A DNA stretch of 64,000 nucleotides from Acidobacteriaceae bacterium TAA 166 (GCA_000421065.1 ATWD01000001.1:310001-374000), one strand, 5' to 3'; shown: positions 1 to 9,421, numbered from the stretch's first letter. Notes: a model not told the origin generated them from the sequence alone. Numbers and translations: made by a program.

Positions 1-2615
1 ATCAGAGTCAACGCACACGGAACGACGATCATCAACCGCTTGCTCGCGCTTGTGAGCTGTTCAAATTGGCCGCCCCACTGAATCTCATAGCCACTGGGAA
101 CTCGGACCTTGGCAGCAACCGCTTTCTGCGCTTCCGCAACGAAGCTTCCAAGATCGCGCCCTCGGACATTGACTTCCACGCTGATACGACGCTGCCCTCC
201 TTCACGACTGATCTGCGCAGGCCCCACCTCATCCACGATATCGGCCAACTGAGCAAGCGGTATAAAGTGGCCGTCCTTGTCCCCAACACGGAGATTTGCG
301 ATCGCGTCGTTACTATTGCGCTGCGTCTCCGGGAAGCGGACCTGGATTCCGAAGCGGCTGTTTCCTTCGAGTACCTCACCCACCGGCTTCCCACCAATGG
401 CCTGGATGGTGTCCAGCACATCGGCAGCGTCGAGACCGTGACGTGCCAGGTCTTCGCGTCGCAATTTGATACGCAGGTACGGCAGTCCAGCAACTCGTTC
501 AGCACGAACATCTGCTGCGCCCTTTACCTTGCTAACCGTGGCAGCGATTTCGTCTGCCTTGGTCTTTAAGACGGTCAGATCATCACCGAATAGTTTGATG
601 GCAAGGTCACTTCGTGAACCACCTTCCATCAATTCCTGCACGCGCATCTGGATCGGCTGCGAAAAGCTGTAACCAGAGCCAGGTGCTTCTGCTTCGAGGC
701 GTTCTTTCATGGCGGCGATGAGTTCAACCTTTGTGCGTCGTTTCGGCCACTGATCCACCGGTTTGAGGGCGATGTAGACATCACTCACGTCGATGGACAT
801 CGGATCGGTCGCAACCTCAGGACTTCCCGTTCGGGTGACTACGCGCTCTACTTCAGGAAACTCCCGTAGAACACTCTCGATGATCTCGTTACCGTGCAAC
901 GACTCCTTGACAGAGATACCAGGCACCCGGAACATCTCAATGAGAATTGAACCTTCGTCTAAAGACGGGATAAATTCAGCGCCCAGAAACGGAATCGCCG
1001 TGAGTGACACAAGGAAGAGTCCAAGCGCGATGCCGCACGTGAGCTTTGGATGCGAGATCGCCCGAAGCAGCACCGGCTGGTAAACAGCATTGAGCTTGTG
1101 CATCACCCAGGTTGGCTTCTCCTCCCTTTCTTTGCGGAGGAGATACCAACTCAGCACGGGCATCAACAGCAAGGCCAGAAGAAGCGACGCAAATAGCGCG
1201 AAGAGCACCGTCGCGGCCATCGGTTTAAACATCTTTCCTTCCACGCCGCTAAGAGCCAAGATAGGCACGTAGACCAAGAAGATGATGGCAACTCCGAAAA
1301 AGATGGGTTTTGCCACTTCGATACCGGCAAGGTAAATCGTATTCTCCACCGATTCACCTTCCTTACGGTGATGCAATCGCCGAAGAATGTTCTCGATCAT
1401 CACTACGGAACCATCTACGATGAGTCCGAAGTCGATGGCTCCAAGACTCATCAGATTGCCGGATATCTTTGCCTGCACCATACCGGTCACCGCAACGAGC
1501 ATGGAGATTGGAATCGCGACGGAAACGGCGATGCCCGCACGGAAACTACCGAGCAGCAGGAAGAGAATTGCAACGACGAGCAGTCCTCCTTCGGTCAAAT
1601 TGCGCGCAACGGTATGGATCGTTCGATCCACTAGCTCTTCCCGATCGAGGAGCGGTGTGATTTTCACACCTGTAGGAAGTGTCTGCTGAATCTCGTTGAG
1701 CTTCGTTTTGACATTGCCCGCGACCTCTCGCGAGTTCTCTCCGAGGAGCATCATGCCGATACCGATAACAATTTCTCCCTTGCCATCTTGTGTTGCAAAG
1801 CCACGCCGAACCATAGGAGCAAAGTGAACGGTTGCGACGTTTCGAATGATGATTGGTGTACCAGTCGGAGAAGCGGATACAACGATGTTCTCGATATCCG
1901 ACAGGCTTGTGATCAAACCTTCCCCGCGAATAAGCGATTGCTGTTCGTAGTGCTCCAGATAGGCGCCTCCCGCGTTCGCATTATTTTTTGAGATTGCTTC
2001 GAGGACGCGCTCCAGAGTGACGTGATAGCTGGCGAGTTTGTCATTGTCGACCTCCACCTCGTAGGTTTTTAGCTCGCCGCCGTGGCTATTGACTTCGACG
2101 ATTCCCGGTACAAGGCGAAGCTTTGGAGCAATCTGCCAGTCGAGGATGGAGCGCAGCTCCATTGGGGAGCGCCCTTCGCCGCTCACTTTGAACTGGTAGA
2201 TTTCACCCAACCCTGTCGAAATTGGTCCGACTTCGGGCACGCCGATATTCTCAGGGATGAGTTCCTTTGCCTGAGTAAGGCGTTCGTTCACGAGCTGTCG
2301 GCAGAAGTACGGGTCGGCATTGTCATCGAAGTACACCGCAACGTAGGAGAGCCCGTACTTCGAAGTGGACTGCACGCGTTTCAGACCGGGCAGGCCACTC
2401 ATCGCGACTTCGACGGGAAACGATATGAGCTTTTCCACCTCAAGCGGAGATAGACTCGGCGCGCGCGTCAAGACAAGCACTTGATTCGGAGTGATGTCCG
2501 GTTCGACATCGATGGGCAACTCACGCAGTGAGACGATGCCGATACCGATGACGAAGAGCGTTCCCAGCAGAACGAGGACGCGATAGCGGAGAGCAATTGA
2601 TATGAGCTTTTCCAT
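1..2615 (-). CDS. czcA: CzcA-type heavy-metal efflux RND pump (partial, runs off left edge)
   Basis: Inner-membrane proton-driven RND pump that would move divalent metal ions through a CzcB/CzcC-type tripartite complex. The frame is open from ATG at 2615 to base 1, about 871 residues of a family usually near 1040. Visible features are the N-terminal membrane anchor MEKLISIALRYRVLVLL, the periplasmic porter region, and the TM4 motif AIDFGLIVDGSVVMIEN near residue 392. The DFG...DG form of that motif is typical of Co/Zn/Cd/Ni (CzcA-like) pumps rather than Cu/Ag CusA. The ATG follows the TAG stop of the adaptor gene with no spacer, so the two are translationally coupled. Metal specificity is inferred only. 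Confidence 0.93.
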   Translation of the reverse strand, partial: MEKLISIALRYRVLVLLGTLFVIGIGIVSLRELPIDVEPDITPNQVLVLTRAPSLSPLEVEKLISFPVEVAMSGLPGLKRVQSTSKYGLSYVAVYFDDNADPYFCRQLVNERLTQAKELIPENIGVPEVGPISTGLGEIYQFKVSGEGRSPMELRSILDWQIAPKLRLVPGIVEVNSHGGELKTYEVEVDNDKLASYHVTLERVLEAISKNNANAGGAYLEHYEQQSLIRGEGLITSLSDIENIVVSASPTGTPIIIRNVATVHFAPMVRRGFATQDGKGEIVIGIGMMLLGENSREVAGNVKTKLNEIQQTLPTGVKITPLLDREELVDRTIHTVARNLTEGGLLVVAILFLLLGSFRAGIAVSVAIPISMLVAVTGMVQAKISGNLMSLGAIDFGLIVDGSVVMIENILRRLHHRKEGESVENTIYLAGIEVAKPIFFGVAIIFLVYVPILALSGVEGKMFKPMAATVLFALFASLLLALLLMPVLSWYLLRKEREEKPTWVMHKLNAVYQPVLLRAISHPKLTCGIALGLFLVSLTAIPFLGAEFIPSLDEGSILIEMFRVPGISVKESLHGNEIIESVLREFPEVERVVTRTGSPEVATDPMSIDVSDVYIALKPVDQWPKRRTKVELIAAMKERLEAEAPGSGYSFSQPIQMRVQELMEGGSRSDLAIKLFGDDLTVLKTKADEIAATVSKVKGAADVRAERVAGLPYLRIKLRREDLARHGLDAADVLDTIQAIGGKPVGEVLEGNSRFGIQVRFPETQRNSNDAIANLRVGDKDGHFIPLAQLADIVDEVGPAQISREGGQRRISVEVNVRGRDLGSFVAEAQKAVAAKVRVPSGYEIQWGGQFEQLTSASKRLMIVVPCALTL

Positions 2616-3791
2616 CTAGTCATCCCCCAGTTCGCCACCCGCCGCAATGGACTTCAGATGAAACGCACCTTGGGTCACGACATGCTCCCCGGCTTTGAGA
2701 CCGCTCACGATCTCAACACGGTCTTTGACGGTGACACCTTTCTCAACCTGACGAATGACAAACTTTGTGGGTGCTACCTGCACGAAGACCACGTTTTTGC
2801 CCTCGACTTCCTGCAGAGCGCTGCTCGAAACGGTCAACGCCGTCTTGCTAAATTTGGTGGGCAATTCGATGCTGGCGTACATATCGGTCTTCAGGCGCAT
2901 GTCAGTGTTAGCGACCTCACACCGCACGCGCGCGGTGCGCGTCTGAGGATCAAGGACATCGCTGATAAAAGTGACTCGCCCGGGGAACGTGACATCAGGA
3001 TAGGTCTCAACGCGTATGGACGCATCTTGACCAGGTCGAATTCGCCCGAGGTCTTTTTCGTAGACTTCTGCCTGCACCCAGATGCGAGAGAGGTCCGCAA
3101 CACGAAAAGCGGAGCGTCCCGGTTCGAGCACATCCCCGTTAGCGGCGTCCACCTTGATGATCGCGCCTGAGAAAGGTGCTCTTAGAACTGTCATACCGGC
3201 TGGCCCGGTGGTGCCGAAGCGGTGTAGGCGCTGTTGCAGGCCATGCACGACGGCTTCCTGGGACTGAATATTAGCGCGGATGCCTTGCTCTTCCGCCTTA
3301 TTGAATTCGTAGTCTTTCTCTGCAACTGCGCCGATGTCGGCGAGACGGCGGGAACGTTCCGTCTGCCGTGCCGCAGGTACAAGCTGCGATTGCAGTTTGC
3401 TCATCTCCGCCTTCGCAGACTGCTCTTGTGTGCTCAAATCGGCTGCGTCCATATTGTCGAAGGTTGCAAGAATTTGACCGGCATTCACCCGGTCACCCAC
3501 CTTAACCTTCACTTCAGAGATCCGTCCACGTGCCAGGGAGGCCACTTCACCGACACGGCTGTCGATCGGCTGCACGGTTCCCGTTGCACGGAAAAACTCG
3601 CTCATCTGTTCCGTCGTCGCAGGCACTGTTTTCAGTCCGATGTGCTGCTGCGCGGGTAATTGCATCTCCAGTTCATTGCGCTTTGTTTCTTGTTGCGCGG
3701 TGTCTTGCTCCTCATCAGATGGCGACGTCTTGCTCTTGCATCCGACCATCAAAACAGTGGCATACGTTACAGCAATCCAAATCTTTTTCAT
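2616..3791 (-). CDS. czcB: RND efflux periplasmic adaptor (CzcB/HlyD family), lipoprotein
   Basis: Membrane-fusion subunit linking the RND pump to the outer-membrane channel. The 391-residue protein begins with a lipoprotein signal ending in a lipobox (VMVGC, Cys near residue 18). A barrel-sandwich half follows (about 75-110, GRISEVKVKVGDRVNAGQIL), then an alpha-hairpin rich in Glu/Gln/Lys (about 115-190), the second sandwich half (LRAPFSGAIIKVDAANGDV) and the beta-barrel/membrane-proximal domains. This order is standard for HlyD_D23/CusB-like adaptors. The start overlaps the CzcC stop by 4 bases (ATGA) and the stop abuts the CzcA start, so the three genes form one operon. No His-rich metal-binding extension is seen. 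Confidence 0.93.
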   Translation of the reverse strand: MKKIWIAVTYATVLMVGCKSKTSPSDEEQDTAQQETKRNELEMQLPAQQHIGLKTVPATTEQMSEFFRATGTVQPIDSRVGEVASLARGRISEVKVKVGDRVNAGQILATFDNMDAADLSTQEQSAKAEMSKLQSQLVPAARQTERSRRLADIGAVAEKDYEFNKAEEQGIRANIQSQEAVVHGLQQRLHRFGTTGPAGMTVLRAPFSGAIIKVDAANGDVLEPGRSAFRVADLSRIWVQAEVYEKDLGRIRPGQDASIRVETYPDVTFPGRVTFISDVLDPQTRTARVRCEVANTDMRLKTDMYASIELPTKFSKTALTVSSSALQEVEGKNVVFVQVAPTKFVIRQVEKGVTVKDRVEIVSGLKAGEHVVTQGAFHLKSIAAGGELGDD

Positions 3792-5071
3792 GGGAGATTC
3801 CCTCCAATCGTGCGTTGCAGCTCCGCCCAGGAGCGCTGCACCTCTGCTTGCGCTTCGATAAAGACGAGTTGGTTGTCTACAACCTGCCGCTGCTCGTTGA
3901 TCACATCCAGCAACCGAAGTTGTCCCAGCCTGTAAGCTTCTCGGATGACTTCCAAGTTCTTCGTCGAGGTCGGTACGACATCCGCATCGAGCATCTTGAG
4001 TGAAGTCTGCGCTGCTTCAAGACGGCGGAACGCCGCTTCCACTTCATTTGGGATACTGCGTTCCAGGTACTCGCGGTGCAATCTCGCTGCATTGCTTCTT
4101 GCTGTGGCTGCCTCAACATCACCTCGGCCGCCGCGGCTGCTCCTAAGCGGAATGGAGACAGAAAAGCTGAGGATGTCATCGCGGTCACGAAGCGGCGCGA
4201 GTGATCCGGTGGGGGTATACCCGAAGAGGTCGTCGAACTGCGCGGTCTGCCGGATGTAGCCAGCACCGAAACTCACGTTCGGCCTGGCGTTCGCTCGCGA
4301 TAGGTCGATGGCCGCTTGGGACTGTGCCTCACTGAGCCGCGCCGTCTGCAAATCCGAGCGGCCTTCGAGTGCCTTTTTCCGAAACGCTTCCAGCAACTCC
4401 GGTGACGGCATTTCTTGCTTCAACTCCGGCAGCACGTCATCGGCATTGAGACCAGCCAGACGACGCAAATTCGCCTCCACGGTCGCGAGTCTCCCTTGAG
4501 CGCTATTGGCTTGTACCGAAGCCTTCGCCACCTCGACCTTCAGCAGATTCGCTTCCAGCGCTGACGCGTCACCTTCTCGCACACGCGCCTCAGTCAAGCG
4601 AAACGCGTCGCGGTTCGCCTCAATGAGCTGGCGAAGCATAGCGAGCTTGTCGGCTTCGGCTTTACGGTCTGCCGCCGCCGTCCTGATCTCGTAGGCCAGC
4701 GCGGCAGACTTCTCCTTGAGTTCTGACTCAGCCTTGTCTACGTCGAAGCTTGCGACGGCGACACGTTTCCCGCGTTTTCCGAAAGTCTCCAGTTCCTGCG
4801 TCAAGTCGGCGCCGTAGGTGTCTTCTCCGATGGTATTGAGCGGTCGCCCGGTGGCACCTTTGAGGGTCAGCGTCGGCGCAGGTCGTACGCTAGCCTGTCG
4901 TTTCAGCCCGCGTGCTTCGGCTATCCCTTCGCGAATTGCGGCAAGGTCTTTATTACCCTCAAGTCCTGTGCGTACAAGGCCCTCTACCGTGAAAGGCGAG
5001 GTCTGTTGCGCCGGCAGAGTTGCCGATGCAGACAGGAGTACGCAAAGGACTAGAAATCGTCCTTTGTACAT
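3788..5071 (-). CDS. czcC: TolC-family outer-membrane efflux protein (CzcC-like)
   Basis: Outer-membrane channel of the metal efflux complex. It is 427 residues, normal for CzcC. A Sec signal (LVLCVLLSASATLPAQQ) is followed by two long helical OEP repeats: residues 30-210 with the EIRTAAADRKAEADKL segment, and 230-425 with EVEAAFRRLEAAQTSLK. The segment ARPNVSFGAGYIRQT between helices matches the beta-barrel strand of the family. It lies 42 bases after the small Cys-rich gene and overlaps the adaptor start by 4 bases, which makes it the first large gene of the operon. Confidence 0.92.
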   Translation of the reverse strand: MYKGRFLVLCVLLSASATLPAQQTSPFTVEGLVRTGLEGNKDLAAIREGIAEARGLKRQASVRPAPTLTLKGATGRPLNTIGEDTYGADLTQELETFGKRGKRVAVASFDVDKAESELKEKSAALAYEIRTAAADRKAEADKLAMLRQLIEANRDAFRLTEARVREGDASALEANLLKVEVAKASVQANSAQGRLATVEANLRRLAGLNADDVLPELKQEMPSPELLEAFRKKALEGRSDLQTARLSEAQSQAAIDLSRANARPNVSFGAGYIRQTAQFDDLFGYTPTGSLAPLRDRDDILSFSVSIPLRSSRGGRGDVEAATARSNAARLHREYLERSIPNEVEAAFRRLEAAQTSLKMLDADVVPTSTKNLEVIREAYRLGQLRLLDVINEQRQVVDNQLVFIEAQAEVQRSWAELQRTIGGNLP

Positions 5072-5113
5072 GGAATCTCCTTATGTCGTTAGCTCAGAAC
5101 AGCGAAGCGGCGA

Positions 5114-5434
5114 CTAGGAGAGCTGGGGAGGGTGTTCAATCTCAGAGGATCTGGTGCGAGGCTTTGCTGCTGCCTCAGGTACGTATGCAGGAACACTAAT
5201 ACGTTCCAGGGCAACTAGTGCCATCATTGCCACTGGTGCCGGGTGAGCGCAGCAGCAAATACAATTGTCGCCCGCATCCGTCGGTATGGATTGCTTGTGA
5301 CCATCTTGCGTTGCAAAGGCCGAACAATCCGAGCCCGGAGCATCACACGTTACGACCTGCACGCCTACATAGAGGACGAGCAGGAAAGCGACAGCGCGGA
5401 CAACTCTGGACCAAGGTACCATCGCCACGATCAT
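5114..5434 (-). CDS. Small exported Cys-rich protein heading the czc operon
   Basis: Unrecognised 106-residue protein. I chose the ATG at 5434 because AGAAGG lies 3-4 bases upstream. A longer frame starting at 5506 lacks such a site and would overlap the permease remnant. A hydrophobic N-terminus (VVRAVAFLLVLYVGVQVVTC) suggests export or a lipoprotein-like anchor. Further on come the cluster CICCCAHPAP and other Cys/His residues, plausible metal ligands. It sits directly upstream of czcCBA, which suggests periplasmic metal binding or sensing. That role is inference from context and composition; no named domain is visible. Confidence 0.6.
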   Translation of the reverse strand: MIVAMVPWSRVVRAVAFLLVLYVGVQVVTCDAPGSDCSAFATQDGHKQSIPTDAGDNCICCCAHPAPVAMMALVALERISVPAYVPEAAAKPRTRSSEIEHPPQLS

Positions 5435-5502
5435 ACGCCTTCTCGACCATTGGGTTCTGTTTCCTGATGATCGGACGAAATAGACGAAGAGTGTGCCTAT
5501 GC

Positions 5503-5733
5503 TCACTCTTCACGAAGAACCTGTGTAGAATTAACTCGCGTGGCGCGCACCGCCGGAAAGATCGAAGCCAACCCAGCGACGAGCAGAGTGAGCACCGGGA
5601 CACTCATGTACGTATCGGGATCGAATGGTGAAATACCGTAAAGCATACCTCTGAGCAGTCGGCTCAAAGCCATACCAAGGAGCAATCCGATCACACAACC
5701 AATCGTGGTCACATGAATCCCTTGAAGCAGGAA
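5503..5733 (-). pseudogene. C-terminal remnant of MacB/FtsX-type ABC permease
   Basis: Only the last ~77 residues remain, ending in FPAVRATRVNSTQVLREE. This is the typical C-terminus of the large MacB/FtsX-like permeases common in Acidobacteria, with two hydrophobic segments (GCVIGLLLGMALSRLLRGML and VPVLTLLVAGLASIF). The frame can be followed upstream to about 5733, where it abruptly becomes plus-strand IS3-family transposase sequence (GWKVGKD). The gene was therefore truncated by insertion or recombination; the other ~90% is absent. Confidence 0.75.
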
Positions 5734-6163
5734 CCGCGAAGGCTGGAAGGTGGGTAAGGACCTGGTGTACCGGCTTTATGAGGAAGAAGGGCTGGGGCTA
5801 CGCAGACGGCCAGCTGGGCGACGGCGGGCGGTGGTGCATCGGCAGGAGCGGTTCAAGCCAACGGGCCCGATCCAGGTGTGGGCCATGGACTTCGTCTCCG
5901 ATCAACTCTGCGATGGCAGACGCTTCCGAGCTCTGACGGTGGTTGATATCTACACGCGTGAGAGCCTGGCCATCGAAGCGGGTCAGAGCCTGAGAGGAGA
6001 AGATGTGGTGCGAGTGTTGAACCGGTTGAAGCTGGGCGTGAAGCTCCGAAGGTCTTGTTCTATGACAACGGCAGCGAGTTCACCGGTCAGATGATGGATA
6101 TGTGGGCTTACCGCAACGGCGTAAAGATCGACTTCTCTCGGCCGGGCAAGCCCTTCATTGAGC
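5733..6163 (+). pseudogene. IS3-family transposase (OrfB) fragment, 5'-truncated and frameshifted
   Basis: Part of an IS3-family DDE transposase of a different subtype from the IS described below. The first reading piece runs from GWKVGKDLVYRLYEEEG through the first catalytic strand (VWAMDFVSD) and TVVDIYTRESLAIE. A frameshift near 6040 moves the reading to the piece beginning FYDNGSEFTGQMMDMWAY, which carries the second catalytic Asp region. The N-terminal ~60 residues are lost at the permease junction. The end containing the catalytic Glu is replaced near 6163 by the OrfA tail of another IS, so the protein cannot be functional. Confidence 0.78.
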
Positions 6164-6272
6164 AGGAGAACGGGAAGCTGAAGCGGTTGGTGGCGAACCT
6201 GAGTCTGGATAACCTCGTGTTGAAGGACATCGCGCGGGGAAACTTCTAAGCCCTGAGCGACGGCGCAGTGCG

Positions 6273-7169
6273 GTAAGCCACGCCTGTGAGTGTGGCGTAA
6301 GTGAGCGACATGCGTGCCATCTGCTGGGACAGCCCAGGGGCACGCAGCGCTACCGTCCGACACAGCGCGAAGACGAAGATCGCATGACCCAGGCCATCGT
6401 TGCTCTTGCCAGTCAGTACGGACGCTACGGGTATCGCCGGATCACGGCGTTGCTGGTGCGTGCTGGCTGGAAGGTGGGCAAGGACCGAGTCGAGAGGATC
6501 TGGCGTCGTGAAGGGCTGAAAGTTCCAAAGAAGCAGAAGCCAAGAGGGCGGTTGTGGCTCAACGATGGATCGTGCGTGCGGCTCAGACCGACGCATGCGG
6601 GCCATGTGTGGAGCTACGACTTCGTGAGCGCGCGAACCCACGATGGTCGTAGTGTGCGCATCCTCAACCCGATCGACGAGTCTACACGCGAGTGCCTGCT
6701 GATCCGCGCGGAACGGCGCTGGTCCTCAGCCAAAGTGATCGGAGCGCTGGCCGATGTCATGGTGTGGAAAGGAGTGCCAGAGCATCTTCGATCAGACAAC
6801 GGGCCGGAGTTCGTCGCCAAAGACCTGCGCAAATGGCTTGCCGATACCGGGGCAAAAACACTGTACATCGAGCCCGGCTCTCCATGGGAGAACGGCTACT
6901 GCGAATCGTTCAACTCGAAACTTCGAGATGAGTTCCTCAACGGCGAACTCTTCTACTCGATCAAAGAACTGCGTGTGCTGGCCGAGCGCTGGCGCGTCCA
7001 CTACAACACCGTCAGGCCGCACTCCTCGCTGAGATACAGACCTCCAGCACCAGAGGCGTGGATGACTTCGATCACTCGGCAGCAAGGGGAGCCAGTCGCT
7101 TCGCTCCCGGCTCCCCTTGCTGCCATACCCTGCATCGATCTGAACGCAGAGATCAATGCGCTACACTAA
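6273..7169 (+). CDS. IS3-family transposase OrfB (DDE integrase domain), start codon lost
   Basis: DDE transposase nearly identical to the 298-residue OrfB at 43437-44333. It has the HTH_21-like N-terminus (QYGRYGYRRITALLVRAGWK), then catalytic D in HVWSYDFVSAR, D in HLRSDNGPEF, and E in NGYCESFNSKLRDEF. The intact copy starts with GTG; here the equivalent codon at 6273 is GTA and the first ATG in frame is at 6384, 37 codons later. With orfA also lost, expression of a working transposase is unlikely, but the catalytic core frame is intact. Confidence 0.85.
   Translation, partial: VSHACECGVSERHACHLLGQPRGTQRYRPTQREDEDRMTQAIVALASQYGRYGYRRITALLVRAGWKVGKDRVERIWRREGLKVPKKQKPRGRLWLNDGSCVRLRPTHAGHVWSYDFVSARTHDGRSVRILNPIDESTRECLLIRAERRWSSAKVIGALADVMVWKGVPEHLRSDNGPEFVAKDLRKWLADTGAKTLYIEPGSPWENGYCESFNSKLRDEFLNGELFYSIKELRVLAERWRVHYNTVRPHSSLRYRPPAPEAWMTSITRQQGEPVASLPAPLAAIPCIDLNAEINALH
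7078..7124 (+). repeat. Perfect 16-bp-arm stem-loop inside the IS orfB 3' end
   Basis: GGCAGCAAGGGGAGCC at 7078-7093 and its exact reverse complement at 7109-7124 enclose a 15-base loop. The equivalent hairpin in the second IS copy (43482-43528) differs at two arm positions, and both differences are compensated in the opposite arm. The hairpin lies in the last ~30 codons of orfB. Confidence 0.85.
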
Positions 7170-7354
7170 CTCCTCACTGGTACAAAAGATCGGGCAATCC
7201 AGTAGAAATGATCCTAATTCGTCCTACGTGATCCTAAACCCGCGTCGCCCTAAGCTGCCTGTGTTCAGCAACTTGCGCTGATTCTAAGGAGCTTAGATAC
7301 TTTGCCAAGCGGCCCTGAAGAGGCCGCCTAGCAAATCGGCTAACTTTCCCCTAC

Positions 7355-7862
7355 AAAAACTCATGCTGGAATGGTGCCGGAAACCACTCCCCGAGGGGCG
7401 CCGCCAAAGACGTGCGGTGGCAATACCAGCCCTTGCGGCTCGCCCCAGGAGTTGCCGTGCTCCTTGATCTGAGCGAGGTATGCTTTGAGTTGGCTAATGA
7501 TTGGCCAATCGTTACGGATGGGGCATTTGGGGAGCCATACGTCAAATCTTTCACGTGATTTGTAACGCGCCCTACAAACTCGTCGTGAATTGTGGCGTCA
7601 ACAATAATCCGGTTTGTGCTTATGCAGATCTGACCCCGGTCGAGGAACCTGCCGACGGCCGCTGCTTGCACTACATACTCAAGATCCGCGTCGTCCAGGA
7701 TGACACATGGCGTATTGCCGCCAAGCTCAAGAGCAACACGCTCTATTGTTGGGCCGGTCAGTGCAAGCTCGCCAATGTGTCGGCCAACTCGCGTAGGCCC
7801 TGTGAACGAGATAAGGCTCAGGGCCCTGTGCAACGACCCAATAGCTTCGAAACCCGCGCGGC
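7355..7862 (-). pseudogene. Aldehyde dehydrogenase fragment
   Basis: Middle part of an NAD(P)-dependent aldehyde dehydrogenase. The segments ISFTGPTRVGRHIGELA, VALELGGNTPCVILDDADL (general-base Glu in ELGG) and FLDRGQICISTNRIIV (catalytic Cys) appear in the usual order. About 200 N-terminal residues are missing; homology begins near 7862. Near 7490 the frame shifts into EHGNSWGEPQGLVLPP, and the C-terminal domain is cut off near 7355. It lies between the IS copy and the PHP gene and is clearly a decayed remnant. Confidence 0.8.
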
Positions 7863-7906
7863 CGTGCCCGCGTTTGTCGCGGGTGGGACTATATAGCCCA
7901 GGTGTT

Positions 7907-9421
7907 TCAAAAATTTAAGTAGATGGGATTACCTACGATCAACAATATGCCGTCGGCCGACCTGATATTTACTCGAAACCAATGCCGTTTACCGTCACTT
8001 GGATAATCGAAGTTGCGGATTTCTTCTTTGTCCTTTACAGGGGAGAAGTCGGCGAGCGTAACTATTTCACCATCGCAAATGATTTCAGGATGGGAGCTTT
8101 CCAGGTTCAACATCTTTAGGGCAAAGCGCACTCGCTCGCCGCTAGGCGCCGATAAATTGTCTCCCATCGATGCGGTAGATAGAGCTGTGTGAGCAGAGAA
8201 CTCGATGGTGCGGTTTGCTGTTCCTTCAACATCAATAAAGACATGACCAGCTCGGATGGCATTCAGGATCTCAGGTTCGGAAAGATTCGCTGCGTAGACA
8301 ATGGTAGATGGGTGACCGACAGCAGTTCGTGTATGCGATGAGTAATCTGCATCATGATTGTCGCTTCCACCAACTCCGGTAATTCGGTAGCCCTTGTTGA
8401 GTTTGTCCTGCCAAAACGGTATCCCAGATTGTGGGCCGTCCAGTGAAGCTCCGTTAACCGCTTCAATCGCATTCACGAAACTGTAGTTCGTGTTGGGCGC
8501 TGACCAGCCGCAACCCATGCAGGCTGCCCCGGATGGAGAGCCAGGATGATTAATGGAGAAGAGTCCGTGAAGTTCCTGCACCTGTCGTAACAGATTGTCA
8601 ACTGTAGGGACATGAGGACTGGTTAGCCTGAAGTCAACGAACGAGGTCGTGCCGAAGACATTGGCATGACCTTGAAAGGTTGTTATCTCTCGTCCGGGCA
8701 TGATCAGGAGGCGATCGAAGTATGGCTGCAACTCCCGCATATCGTCGTAGTGTGAAATTGTGTTGTGATCCGTGATAGCGATAAAATCAAGACCTCTTGC
8801 CGTGGCAGCTTCCACCGTTTTGTAGAGCGGACACGGTACCTTTGCCCCAGACTGACTCAGACACGAGCCATCGCTGTGAGCGTCGTGCATGTGCAGGTCT
8901 CCTCTGTACCAGGCAGGACCGTCACGTAGTGGCCTTTGGCTAAATGTTGATCCCGCAAGCTCATCGGTGCGATGGGAGAAATATATCTTGACTTCATAGT
9001 CGGAGCGTATACTTTCTTCAATACTCGGGACGCCGAGAATCAACTTCCACTGGCCCTGCACAATAACGCCGGGAAGATACGACGGCGTAGCGTCTGTCTC
9101 CGAGATGGTGAAGAAGCTCTTATTTCCCCCACTCCAGCCGCGAAAGCGCTCACTGTCAAAGACACCCATGTCGATATTGGTATGCTTGTCCCGCTCCGTG
9201 TAAGAGAGTTCCACCGACACGCGAGTGACATCTTCGCCCACCGCGAATGGTAGTTCAAGATAGCTCTGGCGATCAGCATAAGTCACTGTTCCCCGTAACA
9301 CCAGGTCCGGTTGTTTTTGCTGAGCATATCCATTGCTTCCCAAGAACAATAGAAAGGACATCAAGGCCATCGCGCACTTCGCGGCTAACAATGAATGTGT
9401 TGAATACAGTAGTTTTTTCAA
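7907..9421 (-). CDS. Secreted PHP-domain metallohydrolase (CehA/McbA-like)
   Basis: A 504-residue protein with a Sec signal (to about residue 34, GSNGYAQQ), a beta-rich N-terminal region (35-165) and a PHP metal-dependent hydrolase domain. PHP signatures run in order: YRGDLHMHDAHSDG (HxH at 177-179), ITDHN (216-220), GHANVFG (251-257), INHPGSPSG and GGSDNHD. Family members such as CehA and McbA cleave ester or carbamate bonds; the substrate here is unknown. It lies 110 bases beyond the tannase-like gene on the same strand, so both could act on plant-derived esters outside the cytoplasm. Confidence 0.82.
   Translation of the reverse strand: MKKLLYSTHSLLAAKCAMALMSFLLFLGSNGYAQQKQPDLVLRGTVTYADRQSYLELPFAVGEDVTRVSVELSYTERDKHTNIDMGVFDSERFRGWSGGNKSFFTISETDATPSYLPGVIVQGQWKLILGVPSIEESIRSDYEVKIYFSHRTDELAGSTFSQRPLRDGPAWYRGDLHMHDAHSDGSCLSQSGAKVPCPLYKTVEAATARGLDFIAITDHNTISHYDDMRELQPYFDRLLIMPGREITTFQGHANVFGTTSFVDFRLTSPHVPTVDNLLRQVQELHGLFSINHPGSPSGAACMGCGWSAPNTNYSFVNAIEAVNGASLDGPQSGIPFWQDKLNKGYRITGVGGSDNHDADYSSHTRTAVGHPSTIVYAANLSEPEILNAIRAGHVFIDVEGTANRTIEFSAHTALSTASMGDNLSAPSGERVRFALKMLNLESSHPEIICDGEIVTLADFSPVKDKEEIRNFDYPSDGKRHWFRVNIRSADGILLIVGNPIYLNF

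Larger units (their letters stand above)
6164..7201 (+). mobile_element. 5'-truncated copy of the IS3-family (IS407-like) element
   Basis: Same element as the complete copy at 43405-44699, in plus orientation. Only the last ~28 codons of orfA (ENGKLKRLVANLSLDNLVLK) survive, and they continue in frame from the preceding transposase fragment. The whole orfB and the right end are present. The right terminal inverted repeat, read inward, is TGGATTGCCCGATC followed by TTTTGTACCAGTGAGGAG, so the outer end is at 7201. The left end is missing, so the copy should not transpose by itself. Confidence 0.85.

Noticed and set aside
32-511. 159-codon minus-strand frame at the left edge
   Set aside because: It is an alternative frame of the CzcA gene, whose own frame is open through the window edge.
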